64,000 nucleotides of DNA, taken from contig CALZFC010000030.1 of NCBI GenBank assembly GCA_945643635.1, positions 1,895,001 to 1,959,000 of the forward strand. The letters run 5' to 3'. Every line of letters begins with the position of its first letter. Position 1 is the stretch's first letter. The translations under genes and the position numbers were made by a program. Shown piece by piece: positions 1 to 11,092 of this stretch. Origin of the DNA: Allodiplogaster sudhausi. Taxonomy: Eukaryota; Nematoda; Chromadorea; Rhabditida; Diplogasteridae. The notes below the pieces were generated by a model. It did not search any database. It was given only the letters and a program-made list of their open reading frames with translations, and was not told the origin of the DNA.

Positions 1-337
1 CTCTCGCTCTCTGTCTCTCTCTGTCTCTCTCCCTTACTCTCTCTCTCACTCTATCTCTCTCGCTCTCTGTCTCTCTCTATCTCTCTCCTGCTATCTCTGT
101 CGTGGGCGGTCAAATGTTTGCAGGCGAACAAGTGAAATGCGCATACGTTTTAAATCATCCACACAGCCTTTTTGACCTGCGCATTCATTATTTACAAACA
201 AGGAGCTGAACCAACGGCAACTTTTACATCATGCGGGAGTGTGACGAGAGAGAGAGAGAGAAGAGAGAGAGAGAGGGAGAGAGAGAAAGTGAGAGAGAGA
301 AAGAGTTAGAGAAGGAGAGAGAGAGAGAGTCAACGGA

Positions 338-379
<42 letters not shown>

Positions 380-750
380 TAGAGAGAGAGTTGACGGAGA
401 AACAGTGAGAGAGAGTTAGACATAGAAAGAGAGAAAGAATGTGTGGTCCAACATCAACCCACGCGCACATGAATTCATTTACACGTTTACCGAAACTGCA
501 GCCAGCGTTGCGACCGCATATTGTAGTAGAAATAGCAGTTGGCCAGAGCCACCACGGACCGTGAAATGGTGCTGTTTTAATTAACGGCCCCAGCCGGTAA
601 CGTCATGGCTCTACTCTGTATTTGTAGTAGAGTGAGAAGCAGGAATAGAAGTAAGAGAGAGAGAGAGAGAGAGAGAAGAGTAGTTCGAGAGAGATAGTGA
701 GAGTGAGAGAGCGAGGGAGGAGATAAGAGTGCTATAAAGAGAGAGGGAGG

Positions 751-790
<40 letters not shown>

Positions 791-1564
791 AGCAAGCTAG
801 ATATCCTACGTCGTAAAAACATGTTTAAATCAGCCTTAATCCGTGGTGGGCATGAGAGCATTTATAGCTGCTAATGTAGTATGTAGGCACAGACTCCATA
901 CTCTTATAACCCAAGACAGCAAGTTATTGAGACTGAGAAGAGGGACTCGCCAGATCATGGCAGAATTCTATAAATCCTTGTGTCCAGCCTAAATCCATGA
1001 ACAGCGAGAAGACAGAAAAACGAATAATATCAAGACCAACGAAGCATACTACATCAATTGCGTGTAGTTCAATTTTACATTCGAAAATTTTTGATTGACT
1101 GAGGGTCGAATTTTTGACCAATTACTCACAATCAGCTTACATATGTTTTTGGCTTCTATTTTTTTGAATCAAAATTGAAACGTTTCAATGAGTTTCCAAA
1201 CAATATGCGGAGCACTCAGAGACAAATGGGCCCTTCCTGTATATTAAATTGCTTGAAAATTATTTTAACCGCCTAATAATGTGTATAGGAGTTTGCCCGA
1301 GAGATAGGGAGAGAGGAGAGATAGGAGAATGAGAGAGAGAGAGAGATAGAGGAGAGGAGATAGAGAGGGGGGAGATTAAGAGAGGGTGAGAGAGGGGACA
1401 GGGGAGAGGGAGAGGAGAGAAGAGAGAGAGAGAGAAGACAGAGTGAGAGAGAGAGCGAGAAGAGAGAGAGGGAGGAGGAAAGTGAGAGGGGGAGAGAGAA
1501 GACAGAGAGGGGAGAGAGAGGGGAAAGAGAGAAAGGAATAGATGACAATCTCTGCTTCTTCCAG
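1..1564. repeat. GA/CT microsatellite-rich sequence upstream of the first receptor exon
   Basis: The stretch holds (CT)n at 1-88, (GA)n at 247-420, 657-790 and 1296-1540, with AT-rich unique sequence between. Open frames here encode only Arg-Glu or Leu-Ser low-complexity runs and are not genes. The missing first exon or exons of the downstream receptor may lie here or outside the window; I found no convincing one. Confidence 0.8.
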
Positions 1565-4217
1565 CTGCAGCTGACCTTCCGTCTCTACCTCGTGCCCCTC
1601 GTCGGCCTCTTCGGCGTCGTCGCCAACATGCTCAACATTCGCGTCTTCAGCCATAGCAAGGTAACAATTATGTCCGAAACAAGAATGTTCCTAAAAAGAA
1701 CAATGTGACATCCGGCGTGACAATTGTAGCCTGTAGTCGTAGACATGTACTTTTCATGTCTACTTCTTGAATGCAAGCACGCCAGACCTTTTTGGCGCAC
1801 TTTTTCTGGGTGCACTTTTTTCTTTTCTTGGTGCACTTTTTTCTTTGTTTTCTCAAGCATTTTCATCCTCGAGATAATGTTTGCCTTTTCCTCACGTGGG
1901 ACACGCGATATTCCCTTTCAAATGCCTTTCTGATTTTAAAGTTTTTGCTTTCAAATATTATTTACTCACTGTTCCATCATCAATTTTCTCGCATCTTTCG
2001 TCCTCTCATTCTATGCTCACAAACAGTTCTCGTGTTGCTCGCAAGCAGCCAAACAAGAGAGAGAGAGGGACAGAGAGAGAGAGAGATATAGAGATAGAGG
2101 CAGAGAGCGAGAGAAAGGTAGAGAGGTGAGAGAAAGAAAGAAAGCAAACATGCCTCAACTCTGCCTCTAACCACTTCGCTCCTTGCCCTTCTAATGGATT
2201 GAGCATTAGAACACGGTTGGGCTGCACGCAATTCAGTGTCGGTTTCTGTAGAAATGTCTAAAAAAGAAATGGAAAAAGTCCTGCAAAAATAGTCCATTTC
2301 ACGTCCCTTTTTCCACTTGGGCTTTTTGCAGTCATCCTTGCATCTTTTCACGTGTCTCTTTGTTTTTCGCTTTCCTTTGGTCTCGAGGGGATTCGTCCAG
2401 TGCAAAAAAAGTAGTACACTAACAAAAATATTCTCGATCTGACAATGAGTACACGCTAAATTTGAAGTTTGATGATATTCACTGGATTCATTGGACCGAG
2501 TAGAACTTTGATTGTTTTCTGAGAAGAATGGTAGCGATTGAGCAGGCATACCGAATGGCAAACAGGGAGGAGAGAGAGCGCGAATTAGGGAGAGCAAAGA
2601 GAAAGAGAAATAGAGAGGGAGAGAGAGAGCGATCGAGAGAGACACAGAGAGAGAGGGCGACGAAGAGAGATATGACAACAGATCACTAGGAAGCGATTGA
2701 GAGAGCATGAGAGAGAGCGAGAGCGCGCGCGAGAGAAAAAGAGAAGCCGGAAAAGGAAAATACGCTAGGGTAAGGCTGGCCGGAAGGAAACACGCAGTTG
2801 TTAGGTCTAAAACAGTGCTCAGAGATCGCAGCAACAAATTTGCGTTCATTGGTTCGACTAAAATAAGAAGATGGAGTCAAAATATTTTTTTCAGAATCTA
2901 CGACTTTTGCTTCGTGTTCTCGTGTTTGTCTTGGGAAGAAATTGATTTCCACTGCTGACTCATTTGCTCATTCTATCTTCTTTCTCATTTTTCCTTCGCT
3001 CTCTCTCTGTCTCTCTCTCTCTGTCTCTCACTTTCTCTCTCTCTTTCTCTCTATCTCTGTCTCTCACTTTCTCTCTCTCTCTTTCTCTCTCTCTATGTAC
3101 ATACTCTAGATTTTCTTGTTTACTTGTAATTCAGTCTAGTCTCGAATCTCTTCAACTCTTTTTCTATGTGTCTCTTTTCTCTCTCTCTCTCTATGTCTCG
3201 CAAGCTCAGCATCCAGTTTTATAAAAGAATTGAATTATGTAGCTACAGTGCGCTTTCTTTGATCTCCTAGTTGTGGACATCACATATTTGGTAAGGGTTC
3301 TTCTGATTTCTGGCCAGCTAATTTGCATAAATTTTTTTGTAGACCAAAAATTAAGTCGGTGACTTTGCGTATTCCCTTATTATTAGCACCCTGACGCACA
3401 AACTTCCTAAAGCAGACTTGAAAAGGAGGCAAAGGAGGACGGCCGTTGAAAAGGAGTCGCCATGCGAAGAACACTGCGAGAAATTGATCTATAGACCCCC
3501 AATTCTTTGTGTTCTTCGTCTTGCCAACCGGTTGGCAAGACGAAGAACACAAAGAAGGTCCATAGACCGCGTGAACCGAAAAAGGAAGAGAGAGGGATAA
3601 AGAGAGAGAGAGAGCAAAAGTTGCCATCATGTCTCTTGTCGCTGCATCAGACTAGGGCTGTGAAAGGGCTCTCCATCATGACCCCCTCCCTGTGGTATCT
3701 GACCAATCTCGCTTCGGATGTTGTGGCTATTTAAATGAGAGTGAATTTTTTTTTGCGGGAGTCACGAAGTTGTAGAGTGCACGAGACAGAAGACCCACTT
3801 TTACTGCTTGCCCCTTTCCTTCCCGGTGCGCGCCCGGAGGGCCCTATCCTACTTTTTTTTTTGTAAATTTCCTTAGCTCTTTTATTTCCTTGGATGCTCC
3901 TCAGGCGCTAGCCAGAGTGGTCCTCTCGTTGTGAGTGAACAATTGAAAGAGCAGACGCTAAAAAAAAAGGAGGACGCCATCCTGGGTTACTGAATGGCAA
4001 TGGCCCAAAAAAACAACACCGAAGAAAAAGAAGTAAAAATGAGAAGAAGAGTTAAGTCGCCCCTTGAAAACAAGAACAATGCGCTCTCTTTCTCAAAAAA
4101 AGAAGAAGAAGAAAAATAGGAAGACGAAGAAGAAGAAGCGGGACTGTCAAGCACGATAGCCCAATTATGGCGCATAGACTCGTTCCAGCTACCCTCAGCT
4201 CTTATTTGACGGAGAGA

Positions 4218-4258
<41 letters not shown>

Positions 4259-4542
4259 CGAGGGTGAGTAGAGAGGGAGAGGAAAGAGAGAGAGAAAAAA
4301 AGATTGTGGAGAGCTAGACACGGAGAAAGAAAGATAAATTAAGGCAGATATGGCTCGCCAAAATCATGGTTTGTAGAGTTTGGGGATGCTGTGCAGAAAG
4401 CATGTGTGTATCAAGGCAATCAGAGCTATGAGAGAGTGTGAGTGGGAGGGAAAGAAGGAGAGAGAGAGAAAGAGATAAAAAGAGAGAGAGAAAGAGAGAG
4501 AGGGAGACAGCGAAAGAGAGGAAGAAAGAGAGAGAAGAAGAA

Positions 4543-4594
<52 letters not shown>

Positions 4595-4883
4595 AGGGTG
4601 CCTTGAAGCGATGAGATGAAGCGGCTGGAGCAAGGAGAGGAACAAAATCGAGATTGTTTTCATGTGGAGGCAGTCGACGACGCGTGGACAAAAGCGTACA
4701 AAGCGGGAGGAGGCAGGAAAGGGGGGATAGCCTGAAAAGGAAAGAGAGAGAGAGAGAGGAGAGTTAGAGAGAGAGGAGAGTAAAAAAACAGAGATAGGAG
4801 AGAAAAAGAGAAGTAGTAAGGAAAAGAAAAAAGAGAAGGATAGATAGAGGTATAGGGTGAGGGGAACAATGGAGTTAGAGAGA

Positions 4884-4921
<38 letters not shown>

Positions 4922-7900
4922 AAAACAGAAAACAAAGTGCAGTGAGCAAGAGCTCAAGAGTGATGACATTTACGGAAATTAGCAGAGGAACAGAAGAGTA
5001 TAAAAATTTGTGAAACCGAACGATAAAAGCGGTCGAAAGAGAATTCGAGTGGGAGGGAGGGAGAGGGCGAAGAGAGAGAGAGAAAGAGAGAGAGAGAGAA
5101 AGAGAGAAAGGGAGAGGAGAGAGAGAAGCAGAGAAGAGAGAGGGGGATAGAGAAGAGCAAACAAACAGATAAGAGTCCGCCTTGTCCAGTTGCCTTTTTA
5201 AAGGGTTAAAGGGGCAAAAAACACATAATTTTATTACACAACTACATATTATAGTGTACTGCTTTTCTAGAGCTGAACACAAAAAACCGGAAGTAAGGCC
5301 AAGTGGAAACGACGCAAAGAAAGAGTAAGTAATTGAATTCATTTAATTGACTCAGGTTGTCAATTAGGTGGATGGCCTTCTTGTTGGAAAGATTTGGTTT
5401 GGGATCTCTCTTCAAGAACCTAGAATGAACCTGGGGAGGACAACAAAAGAAAGGGAGCGGAGAGTTAGAGAAGAAAAAAAAACATGAAAAAGAAGGTTGG
5501 CCCACTGTAAAGAGTGGCGATTTCCTGAGAAACAGAGCTTTACTCGGAAAATGACAACCGAGTAAACTCAATCCAATCCGAATTGTAAACATTGGAGAAT
5601 GTTTTTCGGAGGTTAAACGTGCAAATCTAATCTATCATGTCAGGAGGGGTTTTACTATTCAGCATATAATGGAATTAAACAGAATTAAAGAAAACAAAAG
5701 TCATAATTCATATTTCTTCAGTATATACATACATACATAATTGTATTGGGATGAGAGGAAGAGGGGAACAAAAACATATCATATAGAGAAATTATATATT
5801 AGAAATGTCATGTACCGTAATTCATTAGAATTTTCCTGACTACTGTCTGTCTCTCTCTCTCTCTCTAAGTAACATTCTCTCTCTCTCTTTCTCTCTCTTT
5901 CTGTCTCTCTCTGTCTCTCTCTCTCTGCCTCGCAGTCTCTGTCTCTCTCTGTCTGTCTCTCTCACTCTTTCTCTCTCTCTTTCCACATACTTTCTCTCTC
6001 TCTCAGAAAGTGAAAAAGGCGCGAATTCAAACGTGAGTTTTTGGCTTTAAGAAAACAAGATTTTTTCCTGCCAGATGCGCTGCCAGCCGGTGAATCTCTT
6101 CTTCCTCGCGCTCTCTCTCTCCGATCTCTTCGTCCTCGTCACGTCGTCCGTCGTCTTCACGCTGCCGATGCTGGCCGAAGAGCTTGACAGCATACGTGAG
6201 AATTACTGCTTTATATTACTGCTTAATGTATTTTTATATACTTATTTATTTATAGCTATATATTACTATTTTAAGTAACCATTTACATACTACAAAGTAA
6301 CTGCTACTTTATTCAAAAACAAAATTGGAAATCCTATGACTTCCGTAATTCTTCCACAGTTCTCCACGAGTACACCCAGTACCTGGTCGTCTTCTTCTAC
6401 CCGCTCGCCCTCTCCTCCCTCACGTGCTCCGTTTCGCTGACGATTCTCGTCTCGGTCCATCGCTACCTCGGCGTGTGCCATCCATTTTTAGTACGTGAAA
6501 CTATTTTTAGTGTGTTTCCTTTTCTCCATTCTACTTTCTGCTTTATACTATTAATCGCCTACCTTATTTTAAGTGCGCTAAGACATCTTCCAATTCAGAT
6601 CCGTCGCATCTCCAACATGTCTGCCGTCCGTGCGATCATCGCTACCGCAGTCGTCTTCGCGTTCGCCTTCAACACTTCTCGCTGGTTCGAGATCACCACG
6701 TACATGTGCTTCTCTACGCAACGCAACATGTGAGATGTTGTTTATTTTCTTTAAATATTAAAAAAAATCTTTCTTGTTTATTTATTTATAACACATTTTT
6801 CCATAATTTTTTTTGCTCGCGATCATTACGTATTATTCAATTTTTAAAAAGTTATGCAAATATGTATTATTTGTGATGGTTTTGAGAAGATTTGCGCGGC
6901 CGTATTTCATTGCAAAAAAGATGAAGAAGAAAGAGGCCACCACATTTTTCTATAGAAGAGCACAGAATTAAACCGTAGCCTATTTATTTCCATTTTTACT
7001 GATACTTTTGTAGTCGCGGCGTCTCTGTCACAATATCCTCTCTCAGGGAAAAAAGACGCGAATTCAAATGTGAATATTTGTGGGTGCCTTTTAGGATCAT
7101 CCGCGGCGTCCGGCCGACGCCGTTGATGCTGGACTCGGCGTATACTCTCGTCTACCGCAACATTGCTTACACGCTGGTCATGTTCGTCGCGCCCTTCTCC
7201 GTCCTGTCCTTTGTCAACGTCAAGATCGTCAACACCCTCAGGCAGTCGCACAAGTTCGTCTCATATATTTTATTTTACTCATTATTTATATTTGATTAAT
7301 CCCTAGTTTGTTTACTTCTTTATCTACGTATTCAACGTTAAAACATGAATAGAATATTTATTAATTAATAATGATGTGAAGGCATATAGAGTGAGTTGGG
7401 CTAAGACACTGTTAAAAGAAGAAAGGGAAAGTGGGCATCTAATATTGATTTATATATTAGTGAAAGTAGAATACAAAAGGAATGATCGGCTAGAAATAGA
7501 TTTTTTTTGTGTGTGAAATCACAAGAAAGGTCATTGTGTGGCCTACCATTCATAGAATCTGGCGTTCCGCTCTCTCCATTTTAATCCACTAATGCGTTAG
7601 AGGGGGAGAGAGAATGAGAGAGAGAGAGAGAGAAGGATAGAAAGAAGGGAGAGAGAAAGAGAGGGAGAGAGAGATTGCGAGAAAAAAGAGACAGGTCCGA
7701 GTGTGCCAGGAGGCCCTTTCCGGGAACGTGGAACATTCAATGCCGATGCGCACAGAATCGACAATAAGCAGGAGGCGTGGAAAAATAGAGGGGGCGAGGG
7801 ATGAAAAGTCTGAAGAGAGAGAGAGAGAGAGGAGTGAGATTCTCGGAAGTTCACTGGACGTGAGTATGAAGAGAAAGCATAGAGAGCATTGAATAAGGAA

Positions 7901-10011
7901 GTAGCAAGAGTCCATTGTTTCCGTGAACTTGCAGATTTTTTAAGCGACATGAGATGTGAGAAGCATGCATGCATTAAAGATGGCTCAGACAGGATTAGAA
8001 AAGGCTATATTGGAACCTACTCAGTCGGCTTATGATAAGGAAATAATAATCAGGGCTTGAGTACCATCTTTTCAAATACATACAACACAAAAAAATAATT
8101 CAGGAACTCGGAAATTTATTTTAATTAAAGAAAACATGTCGTTATGAAAAATATTATTATATTTAATTTTTATTAAACGTATAGTTTTAAGAACTACTTA
8201 GTACTGTTTCAAGAACTTTTAAGTATTGTTTCAAGTACTATTTAGTTCAGTTTCAATAACTATTTAGTAGTGTTTCAATAACAATTTAGTAGTGCTTCAC
8301 TAACTACTTAGTACTGTTTCAAGAACTATTTAGTACTGTTTCAAGAACTATTTAGTTCTGTTTCAAGAACTATTTAGTTCTGTTTTAGACTTCGTCGCCA
8401 GATGACATATCGCGCCGGACTTTCTGGCGGCGGCCGCCTGTCGGACCTCCTGCCGCCCGTAGAGAACGGCAAAGCGGCCGCTGCTGCGGAAGAGACGCCG
8501 CAGCTGACGAGAATCCTTCGAGACAACCAGAGGATCGTCTACGAGGCAAGCTCAGCAAAAAAATTATATTTGAAATTCCCGCCTTTTTGTTTAAACAAAT
8601 TCCTTCGAATTTTCTATTTAAATTTTTTAAATTATTTCTCGCCGCACTTTCAGGTGAAAACTGCCGTTGAAGACACTAGCTCGGGCTCGCCACAAGGTAA
8701 GCAAAACGAATTCTTTAAAGGTTTTAAAAATCTAGGTGTCGACGTTCTATCTGTTTTTGTTTCCAACACGTGGCTCAAACATATATTTAGGAATGCATAT
8801 GTAACCAAAACAGAGAAAAATAAAAATAAATAAAATGAAAATATTATTTTTTTCAAGCCAAAGCAAACGGCGTCTCGGGCAGCAGCTCCTCTAGCAAGGA
8901 CTCCTCGTCCGTCTCCGTGATGCTCCTCGCCATCACCACAGAGTTTCTGCTCTTCAACCTCCTCGCCTTCGCCAACAACATTGTCGAGCTGTCGCACTGG
9001 CTGACGGCGCCTTCGGACGCGCCAGGCGAGCCGAGCCAGCTCGAGACGGTGCTCGTTGAGGTTGGAGAGAAGTTGTTATGGACATGCGTGCGCGCGTGTG
9101 GATTGGCCACACTGTTCCGAAAAGATTGCTTCCCAGCGGATTCGATCCCGCGACCGCAAGCTGCAAGACTCTGTCAAATTGCTGGGAGAGTATTTAAAAA
9201 AAAACTGCGTTAATTTAGATATATTTTTCCCAAATAATTATATGAAATTTAAGAAAAGCGTTGCAAACTATTATTGTAAGTGAAAAAGTTTATTTAAAAC
9301 AGAATAATATTAAAGGTGTCAACGCTGTTCGTCAATCTGAACTGTGCGACGACGCTCGTCGTCTATCTTATCTTTGGTAGCAAGTTTCGCGTCGTCTTCT
9401 GCAACGTAAGACACATGTGTTCACGCCCTAATGAGCTCTAAATTAGGACCTTAAATTAAGTCCATAACTTGAGCAAGACCTTAACTTAAGACCGACCTTA
9501 ACCTTTAGAGCCCTAAGCCCCTCTTAATCACTCCTTTTCTCGTTCGTCAGATGTTCCGTTGGCTGCCTCGCTCGCCCTCTCGCACGCTGCTCGTGGGGGG
9601 CACGTCGGCCGTGCCGATGGAGTCGACGACAACTCAGCTCATGGTCACGCCGGCCGGCGCCGTCCAGAAGAAGAAGAAGGCATACGTAAGCGGCTTAAAA
9701 AAAATTTATATTTGAAATTCCCGCCAAATTCTGAAATTTTAAATTTAAAAAATATATGTTATATCACAGGGATTACATGTGTGAAAATCTCAAGAAACAA
9801 GAAAAAATCATGAAAAAAGCTTCTTTTTAGCTTATTCCAAAATGTTTGTTTTTAAAAGTAGTCATAAAAAATAGAAAAAATAATAATAAAAATAAAATTA
9901 ATGTTCACACAGGAAGCGCGTTCGTCCGCTTCTGCTGCTCTGCTCGCGCCCCCGCCTCGTCAGTACCGCGCCATGAGCGGGCCGCTGCTGCTCTCGTCGC
10001 GCGTCGACTGA
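1565..10011 (+). CDS. 7TM neuropeptide receptor, FMRFamide-receptor-like (5' end missing)
   Basis: Eleven exons join in phase: 1565-1660, 6075-6195, 6360-6490, 6599-6729, 7095-7253, 8389-8545, 8654-8696, 8858-9060, 9316-9405, 9551-9685, 9913-10011, giving 454 residues and a TGA. TM1 has VANMLNI, TM2 LALSLSDLF, TM3 ends in VHRYLGVCHP (the DRY position), TM4 starts after FNTSRWFE, and TM6 reads MLLAITTEFLLFNLLAF. TM7 reads LNCATTLVVYLIFGSKFR. The FNTSRWFE block after HRYLGVCHP resembles the region after TM4 of insect FMRFamide receptors, so a G-protein-coupled peptide receptor in neurons or muscle is likely; the ligand is unknown. The third loop is Ala/Ser-rich, and the tail carries KKKK. Exon 8389-8545 appears to use a GC donor. 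No start codon or N-terminal extracellular exon was found. Intron 1 is 4.4 kb of GA/CT repeats. Confidence 0.85.
3486..3568. repeat. Spacerless palindrome inside receptor intron 1
   Basis: Positions 3503-3556 form a perfect 54-bp palindrome with no loop, centred on AACCGGTT. Outside it, 3486-3497 and 3557-3568 pair at 10 of 12 positions after a short asymmetric gap. It could form a cruciform or a perfect RNA hairpin of 27 bp; it might also be a fold-back artefact. Confidence 0.85.
4215..6005. repeat. Cluster of GA then CT microsatellites in receptor intron 1
   Basis: (GA)n tracts lie at 4215-4300, 4455-4592, 4740-4840, 4880-4920 and 5055-5150. They are followed by AT-rich sequence and a (CT)n block at 5848-6004 that ends 70 bases before the acceptor of exon 6075. 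The Leu/Ser-rich open frames on the minus strand are products of these tracts. Confidence 0.85.
8183..8386 (+). repeat. 22-bp minisatellite abutting a splice acceptor
   Basis: About nine degenerate copies of a 22-bp unit resembling GTTTCAAGAACTATTTAGTA run directly into the TTTTAG acceptor of receptor exon 8389. Unit drift is mostly single substitutions. The last copies are the most alike. Confidence 0.8.
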
Positions 10012-11092
10012 GATTTTAAAATTTTTAAATTCCCGCAAAATTTTTGGAAATTAATTATTTTCGTATATTTTCTTAAAACCGTACAGAAATAATTTTTCTT
10101 GACATTCAAGAAGAGTAATAGAGATCCAAAAAGATTTTAAAGCGTGTCTTCATTCTGCCAAATCATGGATGAAATAAATTCGACCCTTTTCATTACTTAG
10201 GCTCTTTCTAGCATCTGTCAACCGATCCCTATGGGCTTTCTGTGTTTATTTGTTTGCTTCACAGTAAGAATTCAGTTTTATGAAACAAACTGATCTGATT
10301 ACTACATATTTCTCATGACAAAGATCTTAATATTCTCCTTTATTCATCTTAATATCGCTGTATCTCCATAATATTCCTTGTTTAATTCATCAAGAACAAA
10401 ATATTCTTGAGTTTGTATCTAATCGTATTCTGTTATGGGGATAGGGAAAATATAGCATGGGTTCAGGTTATCAAAAGAAAACATATTTACAAATCATTTT
10501 CGCGCCGCAATACCTTTATGCCATGCCAAGAATAGTGATTTCTTTCTCATCGAAATGTGCAGGAATCTCATATTTTGTGCCACATTTATGCGACTATTGG
10601 GAAGCATTAGACTTAGTTTGACATTTTTTGCATAATTTCTTTGTTTATTCTCTTTTTTTTCTCATGCCGACATATCCCTAGTTATTCGATCTATCAATAT
10701 TGCAATGTCCAAAATTGTTCGATATTGTTTCATGCATTGTACACAACAGCGGGTCGCTATTCTTTTAAGACATTTTATCCGCCGATATTTATTTTACTCG
10801 CTAATACAAATCGTCATTTCTGTGTTTACCGATAATATGTTATGAAGTATTAATTTAGAAAAAAAACTTGCAATGATACATACATACATACGTGATAAAT
10901 TATGAGCACAAACATGGTTTCTTCGTACAACAAGGAAATTATTATTTAAAAAATTTGATTGTGGTCGTGATAAGATGGATTTAAGGTCCAGGCATTCATT
11001 AGAATAAATAAATGATTTAGTAATGGATTTAAGTTTATTGCCTTAATTAGATAAAGTTAAGGCTAGCCATAAGGATAAAGCTATGTATGTTC
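10012..11092. other. AT-rich intergenic region
   Basis: This is the convergent 3' space between the + strand receptor and the - strand ShK gene. It holds an AATAAA-like signal near 10172, a short CATA tandem near 10878 and otherwise unremarkable AT-rich DNA. No coding exon was seen. Confidence 0.6.

Noticed and set aside
229..5342. Many open frames of 60-200 codons made of Leu-Ser or Arg-Glu runs
   Set aside because: They are translations of (CT)n and (GA)n microsatellites, occur on both strands and lack any domain or splice context. The same applies to those at 15075-17388, 25773-26072, 31964-32311, 37352-38342 and 40170-40586.
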